Assembly (NCBI RefSeq): GCF_022869805.1
Contig: NZ_CP094974.1
Coordinates: 3,596,001 to 3,660,000 of the forward strand
DNA: 64,000 nucleotides
DNA from: Halosolutus halophilus
Lineage (GTDB): Archaea > Halobacteriota > Halobacteria > Halobacteriales > Natrialbaceae
Direction: 5' to 3'
Shown: positions 51,335-59,699 of the stretch, piece after piece
How the letters are laid out: each line of letters opens with the position of its first letter
Numbering within the stretch: the stretch's first letter is position 1
The notes under the pieces: model-generated
Told to the model about the DNA's origin: nothing
Databases searched by the model: none
Seen by the model: only the letters and a program-made list of their open reading frames with translations
Translations under genes and position numbers: made by a program

Positions 51335-53218
51335 CTACTGCTGATAGTCGGCCGATTCCAGCGCACGAGCGAGGTTCCGGACGCCCGCTTTCTCGCGTCG
51401 GTCCGGATTCGCGAGGACGCGCACCGGCTGGTCGTCGATCGGGACGAACCCGAGGTCGAGTCGATCCGCGGTCGTGCGGAGTCCGAGACCGGCGTCGGCG
51501 TCGCCGGCGATGACCTTCCGGGCGGGACTCTCGTGGGCCCGAAGTCCGAGGTCGAAGCCGTCGATCGCCTCGACGAGGTCGTGGCGAGTTGCGTCACGCT
51601 CGTCCGCGAGGTCGGCGATCGCCCCCCCGAGGCTCGCACGCAGGCCGGAGTCGGTCGTGCGATTGACGAACCGCAGTTCCCGGTCGACCAGGTCGGCCAG
51701 CCCTTCGATCTCGTCGGGGTTCCCCGGTCGGACGACGAGTCCCCACTCGCGGTCCCAGCCCCCGAGCGACGCCGCCTCGATCTCGCGATCGATCGGGCCG
51801 GCGACGACGGCGACGTCGGGGACGCCCTCCCGGAGCCGTCGCAGACCGGGCCGAGAGCCAACCGAGAGATAGCGTGGGTTCTCGAGATCGTCGAGCAGTC
51901 GGTTGAGGGTCGGATCGTCCTCGCCGACGCCCAGCAGCGTCGGCGGGCGAACGTCCGGGGAGAATAGCTGGACGGTGACGGACTCACCTTCGTCGAGGTA
52001 GTCGGTTCCGGGATCGACCGCGACGACGCCGTCCGCTTCGGCGAGACTTGTCGTCGCGCCGCTGCCCTTGTCGACGGGGTAGACGAGCGTTTCGCCGTCG
52101 CCGTCAGTGACCGTTCCCACCGGCATCAGCCGAAGCCGTCCCTCGCCGTAGCGCTCCTGTCTGGCCATCCGGCCCTCGACGGTCGCCGCGTCGGGTTCCG
52201 GAAGCCCGGCAGCCTCGCGGATCGCGGGGGCGACGAACGTCCGGAAGACCATCATCGCGGAGACGGGGTAACCCGGGAGTCCGACGTACGCGGAGCCACC
52301 GGAAGACGAGCGGTCCTCGGAGGCGTTCAGTCGGCCGACGAGCATCGGTTTTCCCGGCTTGACCGCGACGCCGTGGAGCAGCAACTCCCCTCGCTCCTCG
52401 ATGACCCGGTAGATGACGTCGACCGCGCTCGCGCTGGTCGACCCCGAGGAGAGCACGAGGTCGCACTCCGCGGCGGCCTCGCGGAGCACGCGCTCCATCT
52501 CGTCCTGATCGTCACCCGCGTGGGGATACAGCACGGCTTCGCCGCCGGCGTCCTCGACCCCCGCGGCGATCGTGTAGCTGTTGACGTCGTAGATCTCGCC
52601 GCGATCGCTGTCGACGGCCTCGCCGGGCCGGACGAGTTCGTCGCCCGTCGAGACGATGCCGACCCGCGGCCTGGCCCTGACCGGGACCTCGTCGATCCCC
52701 AGCGCGGAGAGCAGGCCGACGTCTCGGGGCGTGATCCGCGTCCCGGGGCCGAGCGCGCGCTCCCCCGCGGCGACGTCCGCCCCGGCGAACATGACGTTGT
52801 CGCCGGGGGCGACGGAGGTGCGGATAAGAACCTCGTCGCCCTCCGTATCGGTTCGTTCGACCGGTACCATCGCGTCGGCACCGGCTGGCATCACCGCGCC
52901 CGTCGAAATCTCGACGGCGTCGCCCTCGCCGACCTCGATCGCGGGTTTCTCGCCGGCGTGTACCGTCCCCGTGAGTGTCAACCGTGCCGGGTCCGCTTCG
53001 TCGGCCCCGAACGTGTCCTTCGCCCGGAGGGCGTACCCGTCCAGACTCGCCCGATCGAAGCCGGGCACGTCGAGTTCGGCGTCGAGGCGGGCGACGAGCA
53101 CCCGTCCGCGGGCGTCAGCGAGCGAAACGCGTTCGACGCCACCCTCGAGCGAGAGGGAGGCGATCGCCTCGCGTGCCTCCTCGGGGGTCGCGAGGTCGCG
53201 AAACTCCTTGCGGTCCAT
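51335..53218 (-). CDS. MoeA-type molybdopterin biosynthesis protein fused to a PBP-like domain
   Basis: A 627-residue two-domain protein. Residues 1-400 are MoeA: FDRASLDGYALRAKDTFGA, then STGAVMPAGADAMVPVE, GIVSTGDELV and SGSTSASAVDVIYRV. Residues 405-627 are a substrate-binding-like (PBP) domain with YLSVGSRPGLRRLREG and GLVVRPGNPDEIEGL, a fusion known in archaeal MoeA homologues. MoeA inserts molybdenum or tungsten into molybdopterin; the PBP part may sense molybdate or cofactor. The ATG giving MDRKEFRD is 23-30 nt from a strong TATA box; longer extensions of the frame are not homologous. A second MoeA gene lies 2 kb away. Confidence 0.9.
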   Translation of the reverse strand: MDRKEFRDLATPEEAREAIASLSLEGGVERVSLADARGRVLVARLDAELDVPGFDRASLDGYALRAKDTFGADEADPARLTLTGTVHAGEKPAIEVGEGDAVEISTGAVMPAGADAMVPVERTDTEGDEVLIRTSVAPGDNVMFAGADVAAGERALGPGTRITPRDVGLLSALGIDEVPVRARPRVGIVSTGDELVRPGEAVDSDRGEIYDVNSYTIAAGVEDAGGEAVLYPHAGDDQDEMERVLREAAAECDLVLSSGSTSASAVDVIYRVIEERGELLLHGVAVKPGKPMLVGRLNASEDRSSSGGSAYVGLPGYPVSAMMVFRTFVAPAIREAAGLPEPDAATVEGRMARQERYGEGRLRLMPVGTVTDGDGETLVYPVDKGSGATTSLAEADGVVAVDPGTDYLDEGESVTVQLFSPDVRPPTLLGVGEDDPTLNRLLDDLENPRYLSVGSRPGLRRLREGVPDVAVVAGPIDREIEAASLGGWDREWGLVVRPGNPDEIEGLADLVDRELRFVNRTTDSGLRASLGGAIADLADERDATRHDLVEAIDGFDLGLRAHESPARKVIAGDADAGLGLRTTADRLDLGFVPIDDQPVRVLANPDRREKAGVRNLARALESADYQQ

Positions 53219-53240
53219 ACCGGCCCTTCGCGTGCCGGGG

Positions 53241-53248
53241 GTAAAAAC
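53241..53248 (-). promoter_or_regulatory. TATA box of the MoeA-PBP gene
   Basis: Minus-strand GTTTTTAC-like block (plus strand GTAAAAAC) lies 23-30 nt before the ATG, confirming the start of the fusion protein. Confidence 0.55.
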
Positions 53249-53310
53249 GTCGGTCGAACGGGGCGGCCCGGTCGGTCCGATCCGTCTGTGACGTGTTCCC
53301 AGACGACAAC

Positions 53311-53317
53311 GATTAAG
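53311..53317 (+). promoter_or_regulatory. TATA-like box of the beta-lactamase-fold gene
   Basis: GATTAAG lies 25-31 nt upstream of the ATG at 53342 in the short divergent interval with the MoeA-PBP gene. Confidence 0.45.
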
Positions 53318-53341
53318 CGTTCGCACCGAGAGTGCCGACCT

Positions 53342-54469
53342 ATGTCTCGTCTCGCTGCGACCGATCGCGAGCGCATCGCCGCGCTGTTCGACCGTCAACT
53401 CGAACTCGGATTGCACCACGGCGCGCAACTGGCCGTCTACGTCGACGGCGAGGAGGTGCTCGACCTCGCGGGCGGGGTCACGGGACCCGAGGGCGAGGAG
53501 ACGACGACTGCACAGCGACACGTCCTGTTCTCCAGTACGAAACCCTACGCGGCCGTCACGTTGCACGGCCTCGTCGACGAGGGGGACCTCTCGTACGACG
53601 ACCGCGTCGTCGATCACTGGCCCGAGTTCGCCGACGAGGGAACGGAAAAGGCGGAGATCACGGTCCGGCAGGTGCTCAGTCACACCGCGGGACTCACGCA
53701 GGGCGAGATCGACGAGCGCCCCGATCTCTGGGACGACTGGGACGCTTGCGTCGAGCAGATCGAGGCGATGGACCCCGTGTTCTCGCCCGGCGAGCGGCCG
53801 GCGTATCACCCGCTCACGTTCGGCTGGCTGGTCGGGGAACTCGTGCGCCGGGTGACCGGGACGCCGATCGAGGACGCCGCCGCCGAGCGCGTGTTCGACC
53901 CGCTCGGGATGGACGATACCGGAATCGGCCTCCGGGACGACGAGGACGACGACGTGGCCACGCTCGTCGCCTTCGAGGAGTTCGATCGCTGTCGGGACCC
54001 CGGGGAAGGGCTGGGCGACCACACCGAGGTGGCGGCACCGTTCAATACCGAGGCGGTCCACCGGTCGGTCATCCCCGCCGCGACCGGTCTCGGAACCGCA
54101 AGCGACATGGCCCGGTTCTACGCCTGCCTCGCCAACGGCGGCGAACTCGACGGGACCCGGATCCTCTCGACGGAGATCGTCGAGGAGATGACGGCACTCG
54201 AGGCCGAGACGGACGCGGACGGCACGCTCGGGCGACCGGGTCGGTTCGCGCTCGGGTTCTGGAAGGGGGGCACGACGGCCGATCCCTACGGCTCGCTCAC
54301 TCCCGAGTACGTGTTCGGCCACGCCGGTCTCGGGAGCAGCGTCGGCTGGGCCGACCCCGAGGCGAACGTGGGCTTCTCGTACGTCACCAACGGCGTTCGC
54401 GAGGGATCGTACGAGCACGTCGCCCGCGTTCGACAGCTCGCCGACGCGGTCCGGGTGGCGATCCAGTAG
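53342..54469 (+). CDS. Serine hydrolase, class C beta-lactamase fold (EstB-like)
   Basis: A 375-residue penicillin-binding-fold hydrolase. The nucleophile motif SxxK is S64-S65-T66-K67. The tyrosine motif is read as PAYHPLTFGW, and the late KTG-equivalent is HAGLGSS. These fit the esterase/beta-lactamase family VIII (EstB) rather than a true beta-lactamase. It is cytosolic (no signal peptide). It lies between two MoeA genes and is divergent from one of them, and no link to molybdenum metabolism is evident. The frame extends far upstream, but the start here is the only ATG matching the fold's N-terminus and the TATA box. Confidence 0.88.
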   Translation: MSRLAATDRERIAALFDRQLELGLHHGAQLAVYVDGEEVLDLAGGVTGPEGEETTTAQRHVLFSSTKPYAAVTLHGLVDEGDLSYDDRVVDHWPEFADEGTEKAEITVRQVLSHTAGLTQGEIDERPDLWDDWDACVEQIEAMDPVFSPGERPAYHPLTFGWLVGELVRRVTGTPIEDAAAERVFDPLGMDDTGIGLRDDEDDDVATLVAFEEFDRCRDPGEGLGDHTEVAAPFNTEAVHRSVIPAATGLGTASDMARFYACLANGGELDGTRILSTEIVEEMTALEAETDADGTLGRPGRFALGFWKGGTTADPYGSLTPEYVFGHAGLGSSVGWADPEANVGFSYVTNGVREGSYEHVARVRQLADAVRVAIQ

Positions 54470-54567
54470 GACCCGGCCTCACCAGCAGGGCCAGCGGGCG
54501 ACCGACGTTCGGCCGGTGCCCTCGAGATGACAAGGTTCTCGGATCCGTGACACGTCCGATCGATCGG

Positions 54568-55107
54568 ATGGCCACGAACGTGGATCGCGACCTCGTCGCG
54601 GATTACCTGGACCGGTACGGCGAGACGCAGGGCGTCCTGCCGGACCGACTGGAATCGTTCGGTGTGCAGTACCGTGAACAGGGGTATCTCACTCGCGAGC
54701 AACTGTACGAAATCGCCTACGAATCCTCGACGCGAAGCGCCTACCACGTCGAGTCGAACCCCGAGGATCGGTGTCGGACGGTTACGGCGAACGTGCTCGC
54801 CGTCGACGACGACTTCTCGAAGATCCAACTGCTGACCGGGCTCTCGGGATTCAAGGCCCCGACGGCCTCGTGCGTGCTGACCGCGCTCGATCCGTCGACC
54901 CACGCCGTCGTCGACACGCGCGTCTGGGCGACGCTCGATCGGTTCGACTACCTCGACGGCCGAAAGGAGTCGTTCGACGCCGCCGATTACGTCGCGATGA
55001 TCGAACCGATCCGCGAGATCGCTGCGGAGACGGGCTTCTCCCCGGCAGAGGTCGGCTACGCACTGTTCGCCTACGACGACGAGCACCGCGAGGGGACGCT
55101 TCACTGA
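54568..55107 (+). CDS. Hypothetical protein, possible helix-hairpin-helix-like fold
   Basis: A 179-residue, helix-rich acidic protein. The segment LLTGLSGFKAPTASCVLTAL then PSTHAVVDTRVWATLDRF resembles the glycine-rich HhH and following region seen in DNA-glycosylase-like and related HhH families. The usual catalytic Lys/Asp pair is not obvious, so base-excision activity is not claimed. An in-frame GTG 21 nt upstream (giving VTRPIDRM) is an alternative start. It follows the beta-lactamase-fold gene by about 98 nt on the same strand. Confidence 0.6.
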   Translation: MATNVDRDLVADYLDRYGETQGVLPDRLESFGVQYREQGYLTREQLYEIAYESSTRSAYHVESNPEDRCRTVTANVLAVDDDFSKIQLLTGLSGFKAPTASCVLTALDPSTHAVVDTRVWATLDRFDYLDGRKESFDAADYVAMIEPIREIAAETGFSPAEVGYALFAYDDEHREGTLH

Positions 55108-55161
55108 GGCCTGCCGGTCCCCGATCGTCGCACCCGTTCCGATCGAACCGATCGCGAGACG

Positions 55162-56478
55162 CTACGGATTTACTTCCCAGTTCTCGACGGTGACCGTCTC
55201 GCCGGCCGGGATCCCTTCCCGATCGTCGTCGACGACGACCCAGCCGTCGGCCAGCGCGACGCTCGAGAGGACGCCGGAGCCGCTGGCTCGCGTCGGGATC
55301 GCCGCGAAGTCGGGGTCGTGCCCGCCGGCGTCACGTTTCTCGAGTTGGACCCGCGCGAACGTCCGGGTACCCGGTTCGCTCGCGATCTTGCGATCGAGTT
55401 CCGCCCGCACGCTCGGGTGGGGATCGGGCGTCGTTCCCTCGAGCCAGCGCAGGGTCGGCCGGAGGAACTGGACGGCGTTGACGATACAGGCGACGGGATA
55501 GCCCGGCAAGGCGAGGACCGGCGTCTCCTCGACGACGCCGAGACAGACGGGGTGGCCCGGTTTGAGGCCGACGCCGTGGACGATCACCTCCCCGAGGTCG
55601 TCTATCACCTCCGGGATGAGGTCGCGCTCGCCGACGGAGGAACCGCCGGTCGTGACGACGACGTCCTTCGTCAGGTCGCGCTGGATGGCGACCCGCAGCG
55701 ATTCGGGGTCGTCCGTGACCACGTCGCGGTAGGTCGCCCGCGCGCCCCAGCGCTCGGCCAGTCGGGAGACGGTGAGACCGTTCGTCTCGATCACCTCGCC
55801 CGGATCGGGATCGTCCGCGACGAGTTCCTCGCCCGTCGGGACCACGCCCACGGTGGGCCGCTGGGCGACGTCGACCCGCGCGTAGCCCGCCGATCGGAGC
55901 AAGCCGAGATCCGACGGGCGGAGTCGGTGGCCCGGATCGTAGAGCGTCTGGCCCGCTTCGACGTCTTCCCCGATCGGGGCGACGTTCTCGCCCTCCGCGA
56001 CGGCGTCCTCGACTTCGAGTTCGCCCATCGACTCGAGTTCCGCGACGTGTTCGATCATCACGACGGCGTCGGCGCCCTCGGGGAGCGCGCTCCCGGTGTG
56101 GACCCGCGCCGCCGTTCCGGGCGCGATCCGATCGGCGGTGGTGTGGCCGTCGCCGCCCTCCTCGCCGTCTCCGCCAGCGGGCTCTGCGATCCGGAGGACT
56201 TCGGGCGACCGATCGCTCGCGCCGAAGGTGTCGCTGGCGCGGACCGCGTAGCCGTCCATCGCCGCCCGCTGGTAGTGGGGCACGTTCCGTGCGGCGGTGA
56301 TGGACTGGGCGAGGGTCCGCCCGTCGGCGCGCTCGATTTCGACGGTCTCGATCCCCGTACGCGGCCCCGCGTCGTCACCGTCGGGGACGACGGCGTCCCT
56401 GAGGACCCGTCGCGCCTCGTCGACGGGAGTCCGTACCTTGAACCCGGCTTCCGTGCGCTCCCGATCGGCACCTTCCAT
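55162..56478 (-). CDS. moeA: Molybdopterin molybdenumtransferase MoeA
   Basis: A 438-residue MoeA with no PBP extension. The family blocks are RAAMDGYAVRASDTFGA, VHTGSALPEGADAVVMIE, VGVVPTGEELV, VTTGGSSVGERDLIP and LALPGYPVACIV. It catalyses metal insertion into molybdopterin-AMP in Mo-cofactor synthesis. The start is MEGADRER. A second, PBP-fused MoeA lies nearby on the same strand, with the esterase and a hypothetical gene on the other strand between them. A T-rich CTTTTGG lies 26-32 nt upstream. Confidence 0.94.
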   Translation of the reverse strand: MEGADRERTEAGFKVRTPVDEARRVLRDAVVPDGDDAGPRTGIETVEIERADGRTLAQSITAARNVPHYQRAAMDGYAVRASDTFGASDRSPEVLRIAEPAGGDGEEGGDGHTTADRIAPGTAARVHTGSALPEGADAVVMIEHVAELESMGELEVEDAVAEGENVAPIGEDVEAGQTLYDPGHRLRPSDLGLLRSAGYARVDVAQRPTVGVVPTGEELVADDPDPGEVIETNGLTVSRLAERWGARATYRDVVTDDPESLRVAIQRDLTKDVVVTTGGSSVGERDLIPEVIDDLGEVIVHGVGLKPGHPVCLGVVEETPVLALPGYPVACIVNAVQFLRPTLRWLEGTTPDPHPSVRAELDRKIASEPGTRTFARVQLEKRDAGGHDPDFAAIPTRASGSGVLSSVALADGWVVVDDDREGIPAGETVTVENWEVNP

Positions 56479-56576
56479 ACCCTGAAGTCGGGTCCCCGGG
56501 AGCCAAAAGCGTAGGGGCCCGCACGTCGCCGCCGACGTGTCGATACACTTACCGTACTGTCCGGGAGAGTCACCGT

Positions 56577-57398
56577 ATGGCCGTGCCGTCGATCGGTCCC
56601 CTCACACTCGTCGCGCTCCTGATCGTGGCCGCGGGCGCCCTCCTCGCGCTCGTCTACGGGGTCCGCGAACTCAGGCTCGCATCCCGCGTGCTCCGATCGC
56701 GCCCGGACGCGGTGCTCGACGCGCCGAACGGCGGTTCGATTCAGCTCCGGGGAACCGCCAGACCGGAACGCGGCCGCCTCCGATCGCCGTTCACTGACAC
56801 CGCGTGTCTCGCATACGAGTACGTCGTCGAGGAGGCCCGGGATTCGAAGCACGGGCGGTCGTGGACGACGATCGCGTCCGGCGACCGGTACGTCCCGTTT
56901 CGACTCGCCGACGGGTCGGGAAGCGTGCTGATCGAGCCGCCGGGTGCCGACTTCCGGCTGGAGGAACACGCCCGAATCGCCGTCGACGGCGGTTCCCGCC
57001 CGCCGGCCCCGATCCGGGAGTTCATCGACCGGACCGAGGAGGTCGACAGCCAGAACCGGCGGCTGGACCTGCGGCTGTTCGAACTTCGCACGGGGACCGA
57101 TCGACGCTTCCGGGAGCGCGTCCTCGAACCCGGCGAAGAGATCCACGTGCTCGGCACCGCGCGGTACGATACGACCGCCTCCCGGCGTTCGGGCGAGGTG
57201 AACGCCGCCGTCGGGATCGACGAACGGGTGCTGGCCGACAGTCGCTGGGTCCGATTGCGCCACCGACTGTTCGGGTATCCGTTCGTCGTCTCCGACAGCA
57301 CCGAACGACGGCTCGGGTTCCGTGCCGGACTCCGGGGGGGCGGGACCGTGGTGGCCGCGATCGCCGCGAGCGGCCTCGCGATCGCGTGGCTCCTCTAG
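56577..57398 (+). CDS. Two-TM protein with GIDE/BAM-like domain
   Basis: A 273-residue protein with an N-terminal TM (about 6-28) and a C-terminal TM (about 250-272). Between them is a soluble beta-rich domain whose layout (FTDTACLAYEYVVEE, then LEPGEEIHVLGTARYD) resembles the GIDE/BAM domain of eukaryotic mitochondrial E3 ligase MUL1. The terminal RING finger of MUL1 is absent. Prokaryotic members have unknown roles, so ubiquitin-ligase activity is not suggested. It is followed by hsp20 and the ABC1 kinase genes on the same strand. Confidence 0.7.
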   Translation: MAVPSIGPLTLVALLIVAAGALLALVYGVRELRLASRVLRSRPDAVLDAPNGGSIQLRGTARPERGRLRSPFTDTACLAYEYVVEEARDSKHGRSWTTIASGDRYVPFRLADGSGSVLIEPPGADFRLEEHARIAVDGGSRPPAPIREFIDRTEEVDSQNRRLDLRLFELRTGTDRRFRERVLEPGEEIHVLGTARYDTTASRRSGEVNAAVGIDERVLADSRWVRLRHRLFGYPFVVSDSTERRLGFRAGLRGGGTVVAAIAASGLAIAWLL

Positions 57399-57482
57399 AA
57401 CGCCGTCGAGGCCACTCGACCGGTGCCGTCCGAATCGACCGCGACCGCGGCCTTTTTCGTATCGGCGTTCGAATTATCAGTT

Positions 57483-57845
57483 ATGTCAGCGCTCCGCGAC
57501 GCGTTGCGGGACCTCTCCGAAGACGTCTTTTTCGACCTCCTCGAAAGCGAGGACGCCTACCTGCTGGTGCTCGACGTACCCGGCGTCTCCACCGACTCGC
57601 TCGACCTGTCGATCGAGGAGGGTCACATCTCGATCGAGGCACGCCGGGAGAAAGATCCCGACGACGACTACCACTACCTCGAGGAGAATCGGTCGCTCTT
57701 TCTCGACGTCGAATTGCCCCTTCCGACCGACGCGACCGATTCCGGGTCGGAAGCGACGGTCGAACGCGGGGTCCTGGAACTGCGACTTCCGAAGCGAACG
57801 GAGGTCGACGAAACGACGATCGATGTCGTCGACGGTGACGTCTAA
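57483..57845 (+). CDS. Hsp20/alpha-crystallin family small heat-shock protein
   Basis: A 120-residue protein with a short alpha-crystallin domain: AYLLVLDVPGVSTDSLDLSI, HISIEARREKDPDDDYHYLE, SLFLDVELPL and ERGVLELRLPK. The latter is the conserved A-x-x-x-G-V-L-x-L-x-x-P-type signature. It may be a chaperone or a GvpH-like variant, although no gas-vesicle genes occur here. The ATG giving MSALRDALRD fits the domain, and a T-rich box (CTTTTTCG) lies about 28-35 nt upstream. The ABC1 kinase starts 17 nt after the stop. Confidence 0.88.
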   Translation: MSALRDALRDLSEDVFFDLLESEDAYLLVLDVPGVSTDSLDLSIEEGHISIEARREKDPDDDYHYLEENRSLFLDVELPLPTDATDSGSEATVERGVLELRLPKRTEVDETTIDVVDGDV

Positions 57846-57848
57846 CCC

Positions 57849-57855
57849 GAGGTGA
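57849..57855 (+). promoter_or_regulatory. Shine-Dalgarno motif that points to a CTG start codon
   Basis: GAGGTGA matches the anti-SD of archaeal 16S rRNA over seven bases. It is followed after six bases by CTG at 57862, in frame with the ABC1 kinase. The frame contains TGA at 57853-57855 inside this motif, so translation cannot begin further upstream. No ATG or GTG exists between this stop and the conserved N-terminal residues. Confidence 0.55.
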
Positions 57856-57861
57856 CCGAGA

Positions 57862-59568
57862 CTGGCTCAGCTCCGCGCCTACAAGCGTTTCGTCATCGTC
57901 GCGTGGCACTTTCTCCCGCTGTTGCTCGCGTATGCGCGCGATCGGCGGCGGTTCCTGCTGTTCGGTCGCCGTCGACGGGTCGATCCCGCGACGCATCGCC
58001 ACCGTGCGGAGGTCCTGCTCGAGTCGCTGTTGACGCTCGGCCCGACGTTCATCAAACTCGGCCAGTTGCTGTCGACCCGTCCCGACGTGCTCCCGCCGGA
58101 GTACATCGACGTGCTCTCGGCGCTGCAAGACGAGGTACCGCCGGCCGACTGGGTCGAGGCGAAACGGGTCCTCGAGGACGAACTCGGCCCCGTCGAGGAG
58201 CGGTTCGTCGAGTTCGACACCGACGCGATCAGCGGCGCGAGCCTGGGACAGGTGTACCGGGCACGTGTCGACGGGCAAGTCGAGGTTCGGGACGACGGCA
58301 CAGCGCGGGAGGTCGTCCACGACGTCGCGGTCAAGATCCGCCGCCCGAGCATCGAGGACCTGGTGGAGGCCGACCTGCGGGTCGTCCGCTGGTCGCTCCC
58401 GATCCTGATGTACTTCGTCGACGACTCGCGGGCCTTCTCGCTCGAGAACCTCGCCGACGAGTTCGCCAAGACGATCCGCGAGGAGATGGACTACGAGCGC
58501 GAGGCGACGATGCTCTCCGAAATTCGGGAGAACTTCGACGACGACGATCGGTTCGTCATCCCCCGCGTGATCGAGAGCCACTCGGGACCGCGCGTGCTCA
58601 CGATGGAGTACATCGAGGGGACGAAGATCAACGACGTCGCGGAACTCGATCGCAGGGGGATCGACCGGACCGCCATCGCGGAGAACCTGCAGCGATCGTA
58701 CCTCCAGATGATCATCGACGACGGGGTCTTCCACGCCGATCCGCACCCGGGGAACCTCGCGGTGACCGACGAGGGTCGGATCATCTTCTACGACTTCGGG
58801 ATGTCCGGCCGGGTCGACGAGTTCGTCCAGGAGAAGATCGTCGACTTCTACATCGCGGTCGCCAACCAGGACATCGACGCGATCCTCGACGCGCTGATCG
58901 AGATCGGTACCCTGAGCCCCGAGGCCGATCGGGGCGTGATGGCGGAGGTGATGGAACTGGCGATCGAAGACGCCCGCGGGCAGGACATCGAACAGTACCG
59001 CGTCCAGCAGATCGTCGGCCAGATCGAGGACTCGATCTACGAGTTCCCCTTCCGCCTGCCGAAGAACCTCGCGCTCGTCCTGCGGGTCGCGACCGTCGTC
59101 GAGGGGGTCTGCGTCACGCTCGATTCGAACTTCGACTTCATCGCGACCGCGACCGACTACCTGACCGAGCAGGGCTACCGCGAGGAGTCCATCCGCAAGT
59201 ACCTCGAGAACTCCGGCGAGCAACTCCGCCGGTCGGGCGAGTCACTGGCCCGGATCGCGCCGAAGACCGAACGCGCGCTCGATCGCCTCGATCGCGACGA
59301 CCTCCACGTCCGCATCGGCGTCGAGGACTCGAAGGGCGTCTTCGACACCCTCGCCCGACGGCTGATCTACGGCATGCTGCTGACGATGTCGCTGTTCTCG
59401 ATGGGCGTCCTCTACGCGCTGGAGGCCCCGGAGGCGTCGATCGTCGCGGCGGTCTTCTCGGCTCTCGTCGTCGTGTTACTCTACCGATCGTTCCGGGAGC
59501 CGAAGTCGATCGGCGCGAAGCCACAGTTCACGCGGCAGAACCTCCGGCAGCGCCGTCGAGAGGAATAG
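57862..59568 (+). CDS. ABC1/UbiB (AarF) family atypical kinase
   Basis: A protein-kinase-like ABC1 family member, 568 residues if translation starts at CTG (508 GC-rich codons of homology follow; a TTG at 57922 would give 548). Motifs are TFIKLGQLLSTRPDVLP, ISGASLGQVYRA (Ala-rich loop replacing the kinase glycine loop), VAVKIRRPS, HADPHPGNL and YDFGMSG. Two C-terminal TM helices anchor it. It affects ubiquinone/isoprenoid quinone metabolism in bacteria and mitochondria. The segment LRAYKRFVIVAWHFLPLLLA upstream of the TTG resembles the normal family N-terminus, supporting the CTG start. Confidence 0.85.
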   Translation: MAQLRAYKRFVIVAWHFLPLLLAYARDRRRFLLFGRRRRVDPATHRHRAEVLLESLLTLGPTFIKLGQLLSTRPDVLPPEYIDVLSALQDEVPPADWVEAKRVLEDELGPVEERFVEFDTDAISGASLGQVYRARVDGQVEVRDDGTAREVVHDVAVKIRRPSIEDLVEADLRVVRWSLPILMYFVDDSRAFSLENLADEFAKTIREEMDYEREATMLSEIRENFDDDDRFVIPRVIESHSGPRVLTMEYIEGTKINDVAELDRRGIDRTAIAENLQRSYLQMIIDDGVFHADPHPGNLAVTDEGRIIFYDFGMSGRVDEFVQEKIVDFYIAVANQDIDAILDALIEIGTLSPEADRGVMAEVMELAIEDARGQDIEQYRVQQIVGQIEDSIYEFPFRLPKNLALVLRVATVVEGVCVTLDSNFDFIATATDYLTEQGYREESIRKYLENSGEQLRRSGESLARIAPKTERALDRLDRDDLHVRIGVEDSKGVFDTLARRLIYGMLLTMSLFSMGVLYALEAPEASIVAAVFSALVVVLLYRSFREPKSIGAKPQFTRQNLRQRRREE

Positions 59569-59699
59569 GAGTCGGCGAGTGCGCGACGTCTTCGATCGGC
59601 GGAGAGACGTCGGACGCCGATCGACTCGGACGATCGATCGCTCAGGCCGCCTCTTCCACGTGGTCTCGCTATCGATCCGTCGGGATTGCGTTGCAGACG

